The notes under the pieces: generated by a model
What the model saw: only the letters and a program-made list of their open reading frames with translations
Told to the model about the DNA's origin: nothing
The model's database searches: none
From: Paracoccaceae bacterium
GTDB lineage: Bacteria; Pseudomonadota; Alphaproteobacteria; Rhodobacterales; Rhodobacteraceae
Direction of reading: 5' to 3'
Assembly (NCBI GenBank): GCA_014654775.1
Contig: JACVZW010000071.1
Coordinates: 149,476-213,475, forward strand
DNA: 64,000 bases
Shown: piece by piece, positions 48,770 to 59,335 of the stretch
Layout: every line of letters begins with the position of its first letter
Position numbering within the stretch: position 1 is the stretch's first letter
Position numbers and translations under genes: made by a program

Positions 48770-50062
48770 TCAGTCTTCCGCAATCGGCGCATAATCCGCC
48801 GGGTCCAGCCCCGCCGGACGCCCCGGCAGATCAAGCCGCGCCATCCGCGGCGCGGTCTCGGCGATCACCCGGCCCGCGCGGATCACCGCGATCCGCGTTG
48901 CCTTCATGCGCACCGCCTCAATCGGGTCCCGCGCCTGCAACACCACCATCGTGGCAGGCCCGCCCACCCGCAGCGTCGGGTCCGGCAATCCCATCGCCAG
49001 ATGCCCATTCACCGTGACCGAGGTGAAGGCCCAAGCCATCGCCTCGCGCGATGTCATGGGGACCGCATGCACCCCCATATGCGCCACTTCCAGCATGTCA
49101 GCCGATCCCAGCGGATACCACGGGTCCATCGTGCAATCCTGCCCGAAGGCCACATTCACCCCCGCCGCCCGCAACTCCGGCACCCGCGTCATGCCCCGCC
49201 GCCGGGGATAGGTGTCAGACCGCCCTTGCAGCGTGATGTTGATCAGCGGATTGGGCACGATATGCAGCCGCGCCTCCGCAATCAGCGGGATCAGCTTGGA
49301 CGCATAGTAATTGTCCATCGAATGCATGCTGGTGCAATGGGACCCCACCACCCGCCCCTGCAAGCCCAGCCGCACCGTCTCCGCCGCCAGCGTCTCGATA
49401 TGGCGGCTCATCGGATCGTCGCTCTCGTCGCAATGCAGATCGACGGGCAGCCCCCGCTCCGCCGCGATCTCGCACAGCGCGCGCACCGACTCCGCCCCCG
49501 CTTGCATCGTGCGTTCGAAATGCGGGATGCCGCCCACCACATCCACACCCATATCCAGCGCGCGGATCAGGTTCCGATGCGCCGTCGGGTCGCGGAACAG
49601 CCCGTCCTGCGGAAAGGCCACCAACTGCAAGTCGATATACCCCGCAACCTCCCGCTTCACCGCGAGCAGCGCCTCGACCGCCGTCAGCCGATCATCGCAG
49701 ACATCGACATGGGTCCGGATCGACAACAGCCCCTGCGCCACCGCCAGATCGCAATAGCGGAGCGCGCGTTCCTTCACCGCCTCCACCGTCAGCAGCGGCT
49801 TCAACTCGCCCCACAGCGCGATCCCCTCCAGCAGCGTGCCGGACCGGTTCAACCGCGGCAGACCCAGCGACAGCGTCGCATCCATGTGAAAATGCGGGTC
49901 CGCGAAAGGCGGCGCCACCAGCCGCCCGCCCGCCTCGATCACCCGGCCCGCCTCGGCCTCGATCCGGGGGGCGATCTCCACGATCCGCCCGTCCTTCACA
50001 GCGATATCGACAGGGCTCTTCCCGTCCGGAAGACGCCCCGCCCTCACCAGCAGGTCCAGCAT
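48770..50062 (-). CDS. Cytosine-deaminase-type amidohydrolase
   Basis: The 430-residue amidohydrolase-superfamily enzyme has metal ligands HFHMD (near 57-61), LHCDESDD (near 213) and GSHCTSMHSM, and an Asp in FGQDCTMDPW. The set is that of cytosine deaminase (CodA) and its relatives, which convert cytosine to uracil but also act on isocytosine, creatinine or other cyclic amides. It is the first gene of the operon codA-like, BMP, amidase, ATPase, permease, permease. A TTGACC/TAACGC promoter candidate is upstream. Confidence 0.85.
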   Translation of the reverse strand: MLDLLVRAGRLPDGKSPVDIAVKDGRIVEIAPRIEAEAGRVIEAGGRLVAPPFADPHFHMDATLSLGLPRLNRSGTLLEGIALWGELKPLLTVEAVKERALRYCDLAVAQGLLSIRTHVDVCDDRLTAVEALLAVKREVAGYIDLQLVAFPQDGLFRDPTAHRNLIRALDMGVDVVGGIPHFERTMQAGAESVRALCEIAAERGLPVDLHCDESDDPMSRHIETLAAETVRLGLQGRVVGSHCTSMHSMDNYYASKLIPLIAEARLHIVPNPLINITLQGRSDTYPRRRGMTRVPELRAAGVNVAFGQDCTMDPWYPLGSADMLEVAHMGVHAVPMTSREAMAWAFTSVTVNGHLAMGLPDPTLRVGGPATMVVLQARDPIEAVRMKATRIAVIRAGRVIAETAPRMARLDLPGRPAGLDPADYAPIAED

Positions 50063-50124
50063 GTCACCCCCGTGTCTTGCCGCCGTCAGTTAGCAATCCC
50101 TCGCGGCGCTTGTCGCTGGACCTA

Positions 50125-50152
50125 GCGTTATCCGAATTTACCCGACGGTCAA
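50125..50152 (-). promoter_or_regulatory. Predicted promoter of the deaminase-transporter operon
   Basis: On the minus strand TTGACC (50152-50147) and TAACGC (50130-50125) are 16 bp apart, about 65 nt before the start codon. The -35 is good and the -10 is weak. Confidence 0.35.
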
Positions 50153-50284
50153 AAAAGATTCGTCTGCCGCAAAAACAGGCAGCCCAATCCGGCCCTGCCA
50201 TCCCAGAGGGCAGCCCCCGGACAAGGCGGCCGCAGAGCGGCACTCTTCAGGCAAAATCAACGAAGATGACCCGATCCCTCCACC

Positions 50285-50355
50285 ACCGTCCGCTGCGTGC
50301 CCACAGTTTGCGGCACAAAACGCGGCACAGAATCCGGCATAATGTCCGGCACAGC
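50285..50355 (+). repeat. Dispersed repeat with 12-bp period, copy B
   Basis: This 71-bp block matches copy A at 29220-29278 in the same orientation. It begins ACCGTCCGCTGCGTG, has the shared CACAGTTTGCGGCACAAAA and then further 12-bp units (GCGGCACAGAAT, CCGGCATAATGT, CCGGCACAGC). It is 12 bp longer than copy A. Confidence 0.7.
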
Positions 50356-50754
50356 CTTGGCCGCCTTGTAGAACCGAATCACATCCCTGCCGCGGCCCCA
50401 ATTCATGGTTAACAGAGCCACCCTTCCTGCCCTGATCGTTTCCGGTTTCGCCCGTTTTCCACCGCACTTGCCCTGAATTGGCCACCGCTTCCCCGCCAAG
50501 CCCGCCATGCGCCTTGCGATGTGGCGGCAATTCGCTAACAATTTGACGCAAGGCCTTTCCGCAGGCCCCGCCTCGGTCGCACTGAGGCGGAAGCAGGGCG
50601 ATCCGGTGGGGGCCGGGGCGTCAGGGGCGGAATGTGATGTAAGTCTACCCAAGCTGCCGGGGTGTGAAATGTTCGTGTGTGTGTTCTCCGCCGCCTGTTG
50701 CGGCACGCTCTCTGGCGTTGGGCCGTCCCGCTTCATGGCCGGGGGGCGCTGATC

Positions 50755-51198
50755 ATGGGCTTCCTCCCGCCTCAGGGCACCGCCGCCCCCGAAACCTCCG
50801 CATTGCATCCGCACGACACCGCTCAGGCGGTTGAAGTTACGATGTTTTCGCAGGGCCTTTCCATCCGCGTGGGCCGCGACCCCGACGATCTCTGCCGGAT
50901 CGAGGATCTCTCCATCGGCGATCCGATCTGGGACATCGCCACCCATCGCCTTGTGGATGTCGAGGCGATGGGCTGCGCCACGCTGGACGCCGCCCAACTG
51001 GCCGAGCTTGGCCTCCGCCCCATGGCGCTGGCGCAGGGCGCGGGCTGGTTCGCGCTGACCTCCGCCCGCCTCATCGCCCCCGTGCCGCGCCTGCCCACCG
51101 ATCTCGGCCCGACCGTCTTCTTCCGCATCTGGCCCGACAGCCGCGTCGTGGCCGAGGTGGAGGGTCGCCCCATCCTGCTGCGCCACGGCTTCGCCTGA
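50755..51198 (+). CDS. Unknown protein, weak Hint-domain resemblance
   Basis: The 147-residue product has a low-complexity N-terminus and then SQGLSIRVGRDPDDLCRIEDLSIGDPIWDIATHRLVDVEAM. The segment IEDLSIGDPIWDIATHR recalls the start of Hint (Hedgehog/intein) domains found in large Rhodobacterales proteins, but the catalytic Cys at the domain start and the C-terminal His-Asn are not seen. It may be a degenerate or shortened relative. The ATG at 50755 has a GGGGGG upstream. It is 60 nt before the LysR gene. Confidence 0.45.
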   Translation: MGFLPPQGTAAPETSALHPHDTAQAVEVTMFSQGLSIRVGRDPDDLCRIEDLSIGDPIWDIATHRLVDVEAMGCATLDAAQLAELGLRPMALAQGAGWFALTSARLIAPVPRLPTDLGPTVFFRIWPDSRVVAEVEGRPILLRHGFA

Positions 51199-51258
51199 CC
51201 CTTCCCCTCGCCCGCGTTCCGGCGCAGGATGTGCCACGGGTGACGAAAGGGAAACGGC

Positions 51259-52149
51259 ATGGATATCCGCTGGCTTCAGGATTTCCTCGCCCTTGCCCAA
51301 CTGCGGAACTTCACCCGCGCCGCTGAATTCCGCAACCTGTCGCAGGCCGCCTTTTCCCGGCGTATTCAATCACTTGAACAGTGGCTTGGCACGCCCCTCG
51401 TCGTCAAAGGTTCGCAACCCGTCCGCCTGACCGAGGCAGGTCAGCACTTTCTGGACGAAGCTGCCACCTCCGTTGATCGCCTGCTCACCGCCCGCGCTGC
51501 CATCCGCTCCTCCCAGTTCGAAGTGATGAGCCAGATCCGTCTCGCCATGACCAACGTTCTGGCGCGCAGCGATTTCCGCCGCCTGCTGGGCCTTCTGGGC
51601 CCGTCGCGCCGCAGCAGTTTTTCCGTCCTCGTCGGCACCACGGCTGAGGTGACCGCCCGCTTCCTTGCGGGTGATGCCGATATCCTTCTGGCCCATGACT
51701 GCCCCGCCCGCCCCCTGCATGAAGGCCTGTCGCAGCATGACCGCCTGCGCCTGCGCGGCGATGTCTTCCAACCCTATGCCGCCATCGCCGCAGGGGATTT
51801 CGGCTTCCCCGGCACCGAAAAAGCCCCCTTCCCCCTGATCGCCTATGCCCAGCGCGCCTATTTCGCCGATCTCTTCGAACATGTCCTGTCGCGCACCGAC
51901 GCCCGCCCCGCCTATCGCATGGCCGTGCAATGCGACATGTCCGATGTCCTGAAAGAGGTCATCGTCGCGGGCCACGGCGTCGGCTGGCTGCCCGAAAGCG
52001 CGGTGGACCCCGCCGCAGCCGCGCTCATCGCTCCCATCGGTGGCCCCGACTGGGCGCTCCCGCTCGACATCTGCGCCTTCCGCCCGCGCCGCGCGCTGGG
52101 CCCGCAGGTCGATGCGCTCTGGCAGGCGCTGGCCGCATCCGCCGCCTGA
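51259..52149 (+). CDS. LysR-family transcriptional regulator
   Basis: The 296-residue regulator has the LysR helix-turn-helix (LQDFLALAQLRNFTRAAEF, then LSQAAFSRRIQSLEQWLG) and a two-lobe effector domain. It lies 107 nt before the aspartate ammonia-lyase gene on the same strand, so it is the plausible regulator of amino acid (aspartate) use. The intervening 107 nt is the only space for a lyase promoter. Confidence 0.86.
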   Translation: MDIRWLQDFLALAQLRNFTRAAEFRNLSQAAFSRRIQSLEQWLGTPLVVKGSQPVRLTEAGQHFLDEAATSVDRLLTARAAIRSSQFEVMSQIRLAMTNVLARSDFRRLLGLLGPSRRSSFSVLVGTTAEVTARFLAGDADILLAHDCPARPLHEGLSQHDRLRLRGDVFQPYAAIAAGDFGFPGTEKAPFPLIAYAQRAYFADLFEHVLSRTDARPAYRMAVQCDMSDVLKEVIVAGHGVGWLPESAVDPAAAALIAPIGGPDWALPLDICAFRPRRALGPQVDALWQALAASAA

Positions 52150-52256
52150 TCGCGCGCCCGCCGCATGGCCCATGCAGGATTTGCATTGGACCTGCGCGCG
52201 CCTTGGCCGCATCCCTGCGCCAAGGGCCCGCCGGGCGGGCGCAGAAGGGGACAGCC

Positions 52257-53633
<1,377 letters not shown>

Positions 53634-53718
53634 CCATGACGGCAAGGGAACCGCGCGCCCCCGCCGCCTTGCCCCAAAGCCCGCGCCCTGCCAAGCTCGC
53701 CGAAAATGCGAGGCCCCG

Positions 53719-54204
53719 ATGGCACATCCCGACGCCCCCCTCCGCCCCGGCGAGGTCCGGCTTTCCCCCGACCCCGCCACGCGCAGCGACGCGACGCTGA
53801 CCTTCATCGGCCGCATCCGCTCGCCCTGGTCATCCGAGGATTGCCCAAAGAACATCGGCGAAGCCCGCGCCCGCGCCACCCCCGCACGGCTTGAGATCGA
53901 CACCCCCTTCCGCCCCGCCCTGCAGGGCCTTGCCCCCGGCGATGCGGTGATCCTGCTCTACTGGACAGGCCGCGCCCGGCGCGACCTTGCGATCCAATCG
54001 CCGCGCCACAAGCCCGCGCCCACGGGCACCTTCGCCCTGCGTTCGCCCGCCCGGCCCAATCCCATCGCGCTTGGCGTGGTCCGCATCCTGTCGTTGGACC
54101 CTGATACCGGCGCCGTCGAAATAGACGCGACCGATGCCTTCGACGGCACGCCGCTGCTGGACATAAAGCCCTTCCTGCCCGGCGTGGACATCCCGCCCGG
54201 CTGA
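53719..54204 (+). CDS. trmO: tRNA (adenine(37)-N6)-methyltransferase TrmO
   Basis: The 161-residue protein belongs to the TsaA/TrmO family, which methylates N6-threonylcarbamoyladenosine at tRNA position 37. It has the beta-barrel start TFIGRIRSPWSS and the diagnostic LRSPARPNPIALGVVRI near 108-124, followed by the C-terminal DIKPFLPG. It is slightly shorter than E. coli TrmO because the extra C-terminal domain is lacking. It converges on mtnA with a 4-nt gap. Confidence 0.88.
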   Translation: MAHPDAPLRPGEVRLSPDPATRSDATLTFIGRIRSPWSSEDCPKNIGEARARATPARLEIDTPFRPALQGLAPGDAVILLYWTGRARRDLAIQSPRHKPAPTGTFALRSPARPNPIALGVVRILSLDPDTGAVEIDATDAFDGTPLLDIKPFLPGVDIPPG

Positions 54205-54208
54205 CGGC

Positions 54209-55228
54209 CTACATCCCGAACAGCGCCCGCAGGTTGACATCAAAGGGGGGCCGGATGATCCCCTTCTCGGTAATCAGGCCAGAAATCAGACGGTTGGGCG
54301 TCACATCGAAGGCCGGATTGAAGGCCCGCGCGCCCTTGGGCGCGATCAGCCCGCCGTTCACCTCCAGCACCTCTTCCTCCGCCCGCTCCTCGATCTCGAT
54401 CCCGTCGCCCGTGGGCGTGCCCATGTCGATCGTGGATGTGGGACAGGCCACATAGAAGGGCACCCCATTGTCCTGTGCGGCCAGCGCAAGGTTGTAGGTC
54501 CCGATCTTGTTCGCCGTATCGCCATTGGCCGCCACCCGGTCGCAGCCCACCACGGCGATATCCACCTTCCGCTTGCGCATGATATGGGCCGAGGCGCCAT
54601 CCACCACCACGGCATGCGGCACGCCATATTCCATCAGCTCAAAGGACGACAGCCGCGCCCCCTGCAACCGGGGCCGCGTCTCGTCCAGATAGGCAAAGAC
54701 CTCATGCCCCGCCTCATGCGCCCGCCGGATGATGCCCAGCGCCGTGCCCACGCCCACCGCCGCCAAGGCCCCGGTGTTGCAATGGTGGAAGAAGGTCACC
54801 TGCCGTGGCAGCATCGCCCGCGCATGGGCGGCGATCGCCTCGTTAACGGCCACATCCTCGGCCTCCATCGCCACGGCCTCCTGCTCCAGCCGCGCCGCAT
54901 CCGCACCCGCCTCCCACAGCGCCCGCATCCGGTCCAGCGCCCAGAACAGGTTCACCGCCGTCGGCCGCGCCGCCCGCAGCACCGCATCCGCCGCAGGCAG
55001 CACCGCGCGCAGCTCCGCCCCCCCGGCCTGCCGCGCCGCGATGACCAGACCGAAGGCCGCGCTCACCCCGATGGCCGGCGCGCCCCGCACCGTCATGTCG
55101 CGGATCGCCCCCGCCACCTCTTCCGCCGTGGCCAGATCGCGATAGCGCACCACCTCCGGCAAGACCCGCTGATCCAGCAAGCGCAGCACCGGACCCTCAG
55201 TCACCCATTCCATCGTCCGAAACGTCAT
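54209..55228 (-). CDS. mtnA: S-methyl-5-thioribose-1-phosphate isomerase
   Basis: The 339-residue enzyme of the methionine salvage pathway has RGAPAIGV near 48, [11 protein letters not shown] near 146 with the catalytic Cys, and the Asp-containing [18 protein letters not shown] near 228. It resembles eIF-2B-family folds but has the MtnA catalytic residues. No other salvage gene is next to it. Confidence 0.93.
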   Translation of the reverse strand: MTFRTMEWVTEGPVLRLLDQRVLPEVVRYRDLATAEEVAGAIRDMTVRGAPAIGVSAAFGLVIAARQAGGAELRAVLPAADAVLRAARPTAVNLFWALDRMRALWEAGADAARLEQEAVAMEAEDVAVNEAIAAHARAMLPRQVTFFHHCNTGALAAVGVGTALGIIRRAHEAGHEVFAYLDETRPRLQGARLSSFELMEYGVPHAVVVDGASAHIMRKRKVDIAVVGCDRVAANGDTANKIGTYNLALAAQDNGVPFYVACPTSTIDMGTPTGDGIEIEERAEEEVLEVNGGLIAPKGARAFNPAFDVTPNRLISGLITEKGIIRPPFDVNLRALFGM

Positions 55229-55411
55229 CCCGCCCCCCGCCTTCGCCTGCCCCGAAGGCTACAGCATGCCACCCCCACCGCAACCCGACGAAAGAATGTT
55301 CTGCGCGAATCCAGAAGAATCCCCCGTCTCGCCCTGATTCAGCCCCGATCGGAAACAATGCTTAACCGCAACAAGGCCCCGATCCGGGCCGCGGAAAAGG
55401 GAGTAAAGGGT

Positions 55412-56830
55412 ATGCAGGACCGCACGCTTGTAGTGGATCTCGACGGCACCCTCGTGCAATCCGACATGCTGTTCGAAACCTTCTGGTCCGCCTGCTCCCG
55501 CCGCTGGACGGCCCCCTTCCACGCGCTCCGCAGCCTTGCCGGGGGGCGCGCCGCCCTCAAACATCACCTGTCGCAGGATGGCGCGGTGGATGTCTCCTCG
55601 CTGCCCTACAACCAGTCGGTCATCGACTATATCGCCCTCTGGCGTGCCGAAGGCGGGCGCACCGCGCTCGTTACCGCCACCAATGAACGCATCGCCCGTC
55701 AGGTCGCCGATCACCTCGGCGTCTTCGACGAAGTGCATGGCTCCGACATCACCACCAACCTCAAGGGCGAACAGAAGGCGCGCTTTCTGGAAACCCGCTA
55801 TGGCCGCGACGGGTTCGACTATATCGGCGACGCCAATGCCGATATCCCAGTCTGGGCCCGCGCCCGCCGCGCCATCATGGTGAACGCCCCCACCGCCCTG
55901 CGCCAGCGGGTCGAGGCGATGGGCCGCGACATCGTCCACCTCCCCGCCCAGATTCCGCAGGCCCGCACCTATCTGCGCACCCTGCGCCCGCATCAATGGC
56001 TGAAGAACCTCTTGATCTTCCTGCCGCTTCTGGCAGCCCACCGGCCCGAACCCGGGCTGATCGGCGCGGCCCTTCTGGCCTTCGTGGCCTTCTCGCTGGT
56101 GGCCTCCTCGGTCTATGTCCTCAACGACATGCTCGACCTCGCCGCCGACCGCGCCCATCCGCGCAAGCGCAACCGCCCCTTCGCCTCGGGCGCCGTGCCG
56201 CTGGCCCATGGCACATGGATCGCGCCCGTCCTTCTTATCTCGGGCCTCGCGCTGGCCCTGCCGCTCGGCCTGCCCTTCCTTGCCGTGCTGATGGCCTATT
56301 ACGTCGCCACCCTGACCTATTCGCTTTATTTCAAACGCGAACTGCTGGTCGACATCTGCCTTCTGGCCGGGCTCTACACCACCCGCATCCTTGCAGGCGG
56401 CATCGCCACGGGGATCGAGCTGTCCTTCTGGCTCTTGGCCTTCGCCCTCGCGCTCTTCTTCTCGCTTGCCGCGATCAAGCGGCAGGCGGAACTGGTGGAC
56501 TGCACCGCCCGCGGCACCGACCGCCTCGCCGGACGCGGCTACCGCACGGGCGACCTGCCCCTCGTCATGGCGATGGCCATCGCGGCGGGCTACCTCGCCG
56601 TGCTGATCCTGTCGCTCTACATCACCTCGCCCGACGTGTTGCGTCTTTATGCGACGCCCTCCCTGCTCTGGGGGGCCTGCCTCGTGCTCTTCTTCTGGAT
56701 CAACCGCATGGTCATGCTGACCCATCGCGGGCAGATGCATGACGACCCGATGGTCTTTGCCGCGACCGACCGCACCAGCCTGATCTGCGTGGCCCTCGTC
56801 CTTGCCATCGGGGTCGGGGCGACGCTGTGA
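55412..56830 (+). CDS. HAD-UbiA fusion: probable polyprenyl-phosphate phosphoribosyltransferase
   Basis: The 472-residue membrane protein joins a HAD phosphatase domain (DLDGT near 9-13, GDANADIPVW near 145) to a UbiA prenyltransferase domain (VLNDMLDLAADRAHPRKRNRP near 236, about eight membrane segments). In the arabinose pathway a UbiA enzyme makes polyprenyl-phosphoryl-5-phosphoribose and a phosphatase removes the 5-phosphate, so the fusion would do both steps (inference). The ATG at 55412 is used; an ATG at 55358 would add 18 residues. It is the first gene of a five-gene operon. Confidence 0.8.
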   Translation: MQDRTLVVDLDGTLVQSDMLFETFWSACSRRWTAPFHALRSLAGGRAALKHHLSQDGAVDVSSLPYNQSVIDYIALWRAEGGRTALVTATNERIARQVADHLGVFDEVHGSDITTNLKGEQKARFLETRYGRDGFDYIGDANADIPVWARARRAIMVNAPTALRQRVEAMGRDIVHLPAQIPQARTYLRTLRPHQWLKNLLIFLPLLAAHRPEPGLIGAALLAFVAFSLVASSVYVLNDMLDLAADRAHPRKRNRPFASGAVPLAHGTWIAPVLLISGLALALPLGLPFLAVLMAYYVATLTYSLYFKRELLVDICLLAGLYTTRILAGGIATGIELSFWLLAFALALFFSLAAIKRQAELVDCTARGTDRLAGRGYRTGDLPLVMAMAIAAGYLAVLILSLYITSPDVLRLYATPSLLWGACLVLFFWINRMVMLTHRGQMHDDPMVFAATDRTSLICVALVLAIGVGATL

Positions 56831-57267
56831 CCCGCCTGCCCGCGCCCCTTGCCACGGGCCTGCTTTATGCGGCCTTCGCCGTGCTGGCCACCATCGCCAA
56901 TCTCGGCACGCAGCGCCTTGTCCTTGCGGGCACCGAGGGCGCGCTGCCGCCCGCACAGGCGCTGATCCTTGCCATGTTCTTCGGCACAGCGGCGGGGCTG
57001 ATCCTGAAATACATCCTCGACAAGCGCTGGATCTTTCACGACACCAGCCGCGGCCTTGCCGCCCATTCCCGCCGCTTCGGCCTTTACACCGTGATGGGCC
57101 TCGTCACGACGCTGATTTTCTGGGTGACCGAATACACCTTCTGGCATTTCGGCCAGACCGACACCGCGCGCGAGGCCGGGGCCATCCTCGGGCTGGCCAT
57201 CGGCTATGTCGTGAAGTACAGCCTTGATCGGCGCTATGTCTTCACCACGACGGGGCAGACGGCATGA
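56827..57267 (+). CDS. GtrA-family membrane protein
   Basis: The 146-residue protein has four membrane segments and the GtrA end motif VVKYSLDRRYVF, near 127-138, and LKYILDKRWIFH near 60. GtrA proteins are thought to flip lipid-linked sugars to the outer face of the inner membrane. It starts with a GTG that overlaps the UbiA stop as GTGA and overlaps the next gene by 4 nt. In this set it could flip polyprenyl-phosphoryl-arabinose (inference). Confidence 0.85.
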   Translation: MTRLPAPLATGLLYAAFAVLATIANLGTQRLVLAGTEGALPPAQALILAMFFGTAAGLILKYILDKRWIFHDTSRGLAAHSRRFGLYTVMGLVTTLIFWVTEYTFWHFGQTDTAREAGAILGLAIGYVVKYSLDRRYVFTTTGQTA

Positions 57268-58589
57268 TCCTTTCCGGCTGGGGCCGCTATCCGCGGTTGG
57301 ATGTCACCGTGACATCCCCGCGGGCCGAGGGTGACCTGCGCGCGGCGCTGGCGACCGGTCCGGTCATCGCCCGCGGCAATGGCCGCGCCTATGGCGACAG
57401 CGCGATCAACCCGCGCCTCACGCTCGACATGCGCGGCATGAACCGCATGCTCGCCTTCGATCCCGCCTCCGGCCAACTCACCGCCGAGGCGGGCGTCACC
57501 CTCGACGCCGTCATCAACAGCTTCCTGCCGCGCGGCTGGTTTCCGATGGTCACCCCCGGCACCCGCTATGTCACGCTGGGCGGCATGATCGCCGCCGATG
57601 TCCACGGCAAGAACCACCACCGCGACGGCGCCTTCGGGACCTGCCTCGACTGGGTCGAGGTGATGGGACAGGACGGCATCCCCCGCCGCGCCAGCCTGAC
57701 CAAGAACGACGATCTCTTCCGCGCCACGCTGGGCGGCATGGGCCTGACCGGGATCATCACCCGCGCCGCCTTCCGCCTGCGGCCCGTCGAAACCGCATGG
57801 ATTCGCCAGCGCACGATCCCGACGCCCGATCTTGATGCCACGATCGAGGCCTTTGAAACCCATGCCGACGCCACCTATTCCGTCGCATGGATCGATTGCC
57901 TGACGCGCGGCGCAGGGTTGGGCCGGTCCGTTGTCACCTTGGGCGAACATGCCACCCGTGCCGACCTGCCCCCGTCGATGCGCCCCGCCGCGCTGGCCCT
58001 GCCACCGCGCCGCCGCCTGCGCGTGCCGATGGATGCCCCCGCCGCCGCCCTGAACCGCCACACGGTGCGCGCCTTCAACCACCTCTACCACCGCCGCGCC
58101 ACCGCACAGGCGGGCGAGGCTTTCGTGGGCTGGGAGGAATATTTCTACCCCCTCGACGCCATCCTCGACTGGAACCGCATCTACGGGCGGCGCGGCTTTG
58201 TGCAGTATCAATGCGTCCTGCCCCCCGCCACCGCCCGCGCGGGTCTGCGCACGCTCATCGACCGCATCGCAGAGGCGGGACAGGCCTCCTTCCTTGCCGT
58301 GCTCAAACGGATGGGCCCGGAAGGGCTGGGCCAGATCGGCTTTCCGATGGAAGGCTATACCCTCGCCCTCGATTTCCCGGCCAGCCCCGACGCCCTCGCC
58401 CTTCTCCCGGCATTGGACGATATCGTCCTCGCCCATTCCGGGCGGTTCTATCTCGCCAAGGATGCCCGCCTGCCCGCCACCACCCTTCACCGCGCCGATC
58501 CCCGGCTTCAGGGCTTCCGCGCCACGCGCGAGGCGGCGGGTCAGGCCCGCCACTTCGCCTCCCATCAATCCGAAAGGCTTGGCCTGTGA
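57264..58589 (+). CDS. DprE1-like FAD oxidoreductase
   Basis: The 441-residue protein matches decaprenylphosphoryl-beta-D-ribose 2'-oxidase (DprE1), the first half of ribose-to-arabinose epimerisation. It has the FAD-binding ARGNGRAYGDS at 36-46 and the substrate/FAD segment VHGKNHHRDGAFG at 113-125. FVQYQCVLP near residue 313 lies in the region of the DprE1 active-site Cys. The start overlaps the GtrA stop (ATGA). Confidence 0.85.
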   Translation: MILSGWGRYPRLDVTVTSPRAEGDLRAALATGPVIARGNGRAYGDSAINPRLTLDMRGMNRMLAFDPASGQLTAEAGVTLDAVINSFLPRGWFPMVTPGTRYVTLGGMIAADVHGKNHHRDGAFGTCLDWVEVMGQDGIPRRASLTKNDDLFRATLGGMGLTGIITRAAFRLRPVETAWIRQRTIPTPDLDATIEAFETHADATYSVAWIDCLTRGAGLGRSVVTLGEHATRADLPPSMRPAALALPPRRRLRVPMDAPAAALNRHTVRAFNHLYHRRATAQAGEAFVGWEEYFYPLDAILDWNRIYGRRGFVQYQCVLPPATARAGLRTLIDRIAEAGQASFLAVLKRMGPEGLGQIGFPMEGYTLALDFPASPDALALLPALDDIVLAHSGRFYLAKDARLPATTLHRADPRLQGFRATREAAGQARHFASHQSERLGL

Positions 58590-59335
58590 CCGTGACCGTT
58601 CCCCCGACCCCTGTCCTGATCCTCGGCGCGCGCTCTGACATCGCGCTCGCCGCCGCGCATCGCTTCGCGCAGGCGGGCCACCCCCTTCACCTCGTCGCGC
58701 GCCATCCCGAACGGCTGGAAACCGACCGCACCGATCTGCAGCTGCGCCATGACGTGCCCGTCACGCTGCATAATCTCGACCTGCTGGACACCGCCGCCCA
58801 TGGCCCCTTCCTCGACAGCCTGCCCACCCTGCCCGGCGTCACGATCTGCGCCGTCGGCCTGATGGGCGAACAGGCGGAAAACGAGGCCGACCCCACCCGC
58901 GCCGCCGAAATCCTGCGCTCCAACTTCGAGGCCCCGGCGCTGCTGCTGGGCGCCATCGCCAACCGCTACGAAGCCGCCGGAAAAGGCACCATCGTCGGCA
59001 TCAGCTCCGTCGCGGGCGAACGGGGCCGCGCCACCAATTACATCTACGGCTCGGCCAAGGCGGGCTTCACCGCCTTCCTCTCGGGCCTCCGGAACCGGCT
59101 TGCCAAGAAGGGCGTCCATGTCGTCACCGTGCTGCCGGGCTTCGTCGCCACGCGCATGACGGCGGGCATGGACCTGCCCGCCAAACTGACCGCGCAGCCC
59201 GCCGAACTGGGCGAGGCGATCTTCCGCGCCGTCGACCGCCGCCGCAACGTGATCTATGTCCGCCCGATCTGGCAACTGGTCATGGCCATCATCCGCAACA
59301 TCCCCGAACCTGTCTTCAAACGGTTGAAGCTGTGA
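58586..59335 (+). CDS. DprE2-like short-chain dehydrogenase
   Basis: The 249-residue SDR protein has the nucleotide motif ILGARSDIALAAA at 12-24, catalytic Y154-x3-K158 and Ser near 140-141 (GISSVAG). It resembles DprE2, which reduces the 2'-keto intermediate made by DprE1 to give the arabinose form. The GTG at 58586 overlaps the dprE1-like stop as GTGA. Confidence 0.85.
   Translation: MTVTVPPTPVLILGARSDIALAAAHRFAQAGHPLHLVARHPERLETDRTDLQLRHDVPVTLHNLDLLDTAAHGPFLDSLPTLPGVTICAVGLMGEQAENEADPTRAAEILRSNFEAPALLLGAIANRYEAAGKGTIVGISSVAGERGRATNYIYGSAKAGFTAFLSGLRNRLAKKGVHVVTVLPGFVATRMTAGMDLPAKLTAQPAELGEAIFRAVDRRRNVIYVRPIWQLVMAIIRNIPEPVFKRLKL

Larger units (their letters stand above)
50063..50754. other. 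Long intergenic region with dispersed repeat
   Basis: The 692-bp space is the longest without a recognised gene in the window. It contains the operon promoter candidate (50125-50152), repeat copy B (50285-50355) and a GC hairpin CCGCCTC/GAGGCGG (50568-50590). Open frames in it are not convincing: no ribosome-binding site and no family resemblance. Confidence 0.6.

Noticed and set aside
50063..50754. Small protein-coding genes in the 692-bp gap
   Set aside because: Open frames lack ribosome-binding sites and recognisable motifs. Part of the frame is formed by the 12-bp repeat.
55412..56830. Heme O synthase or 4-hydroxybenzoate prenyltransferase
   Set aside because: The fusion with a HAD domain and the DprE1/DprE2 neighbours point to the polyprenyl-phosphate ribose pathway and not to quinone or heme synthesis.
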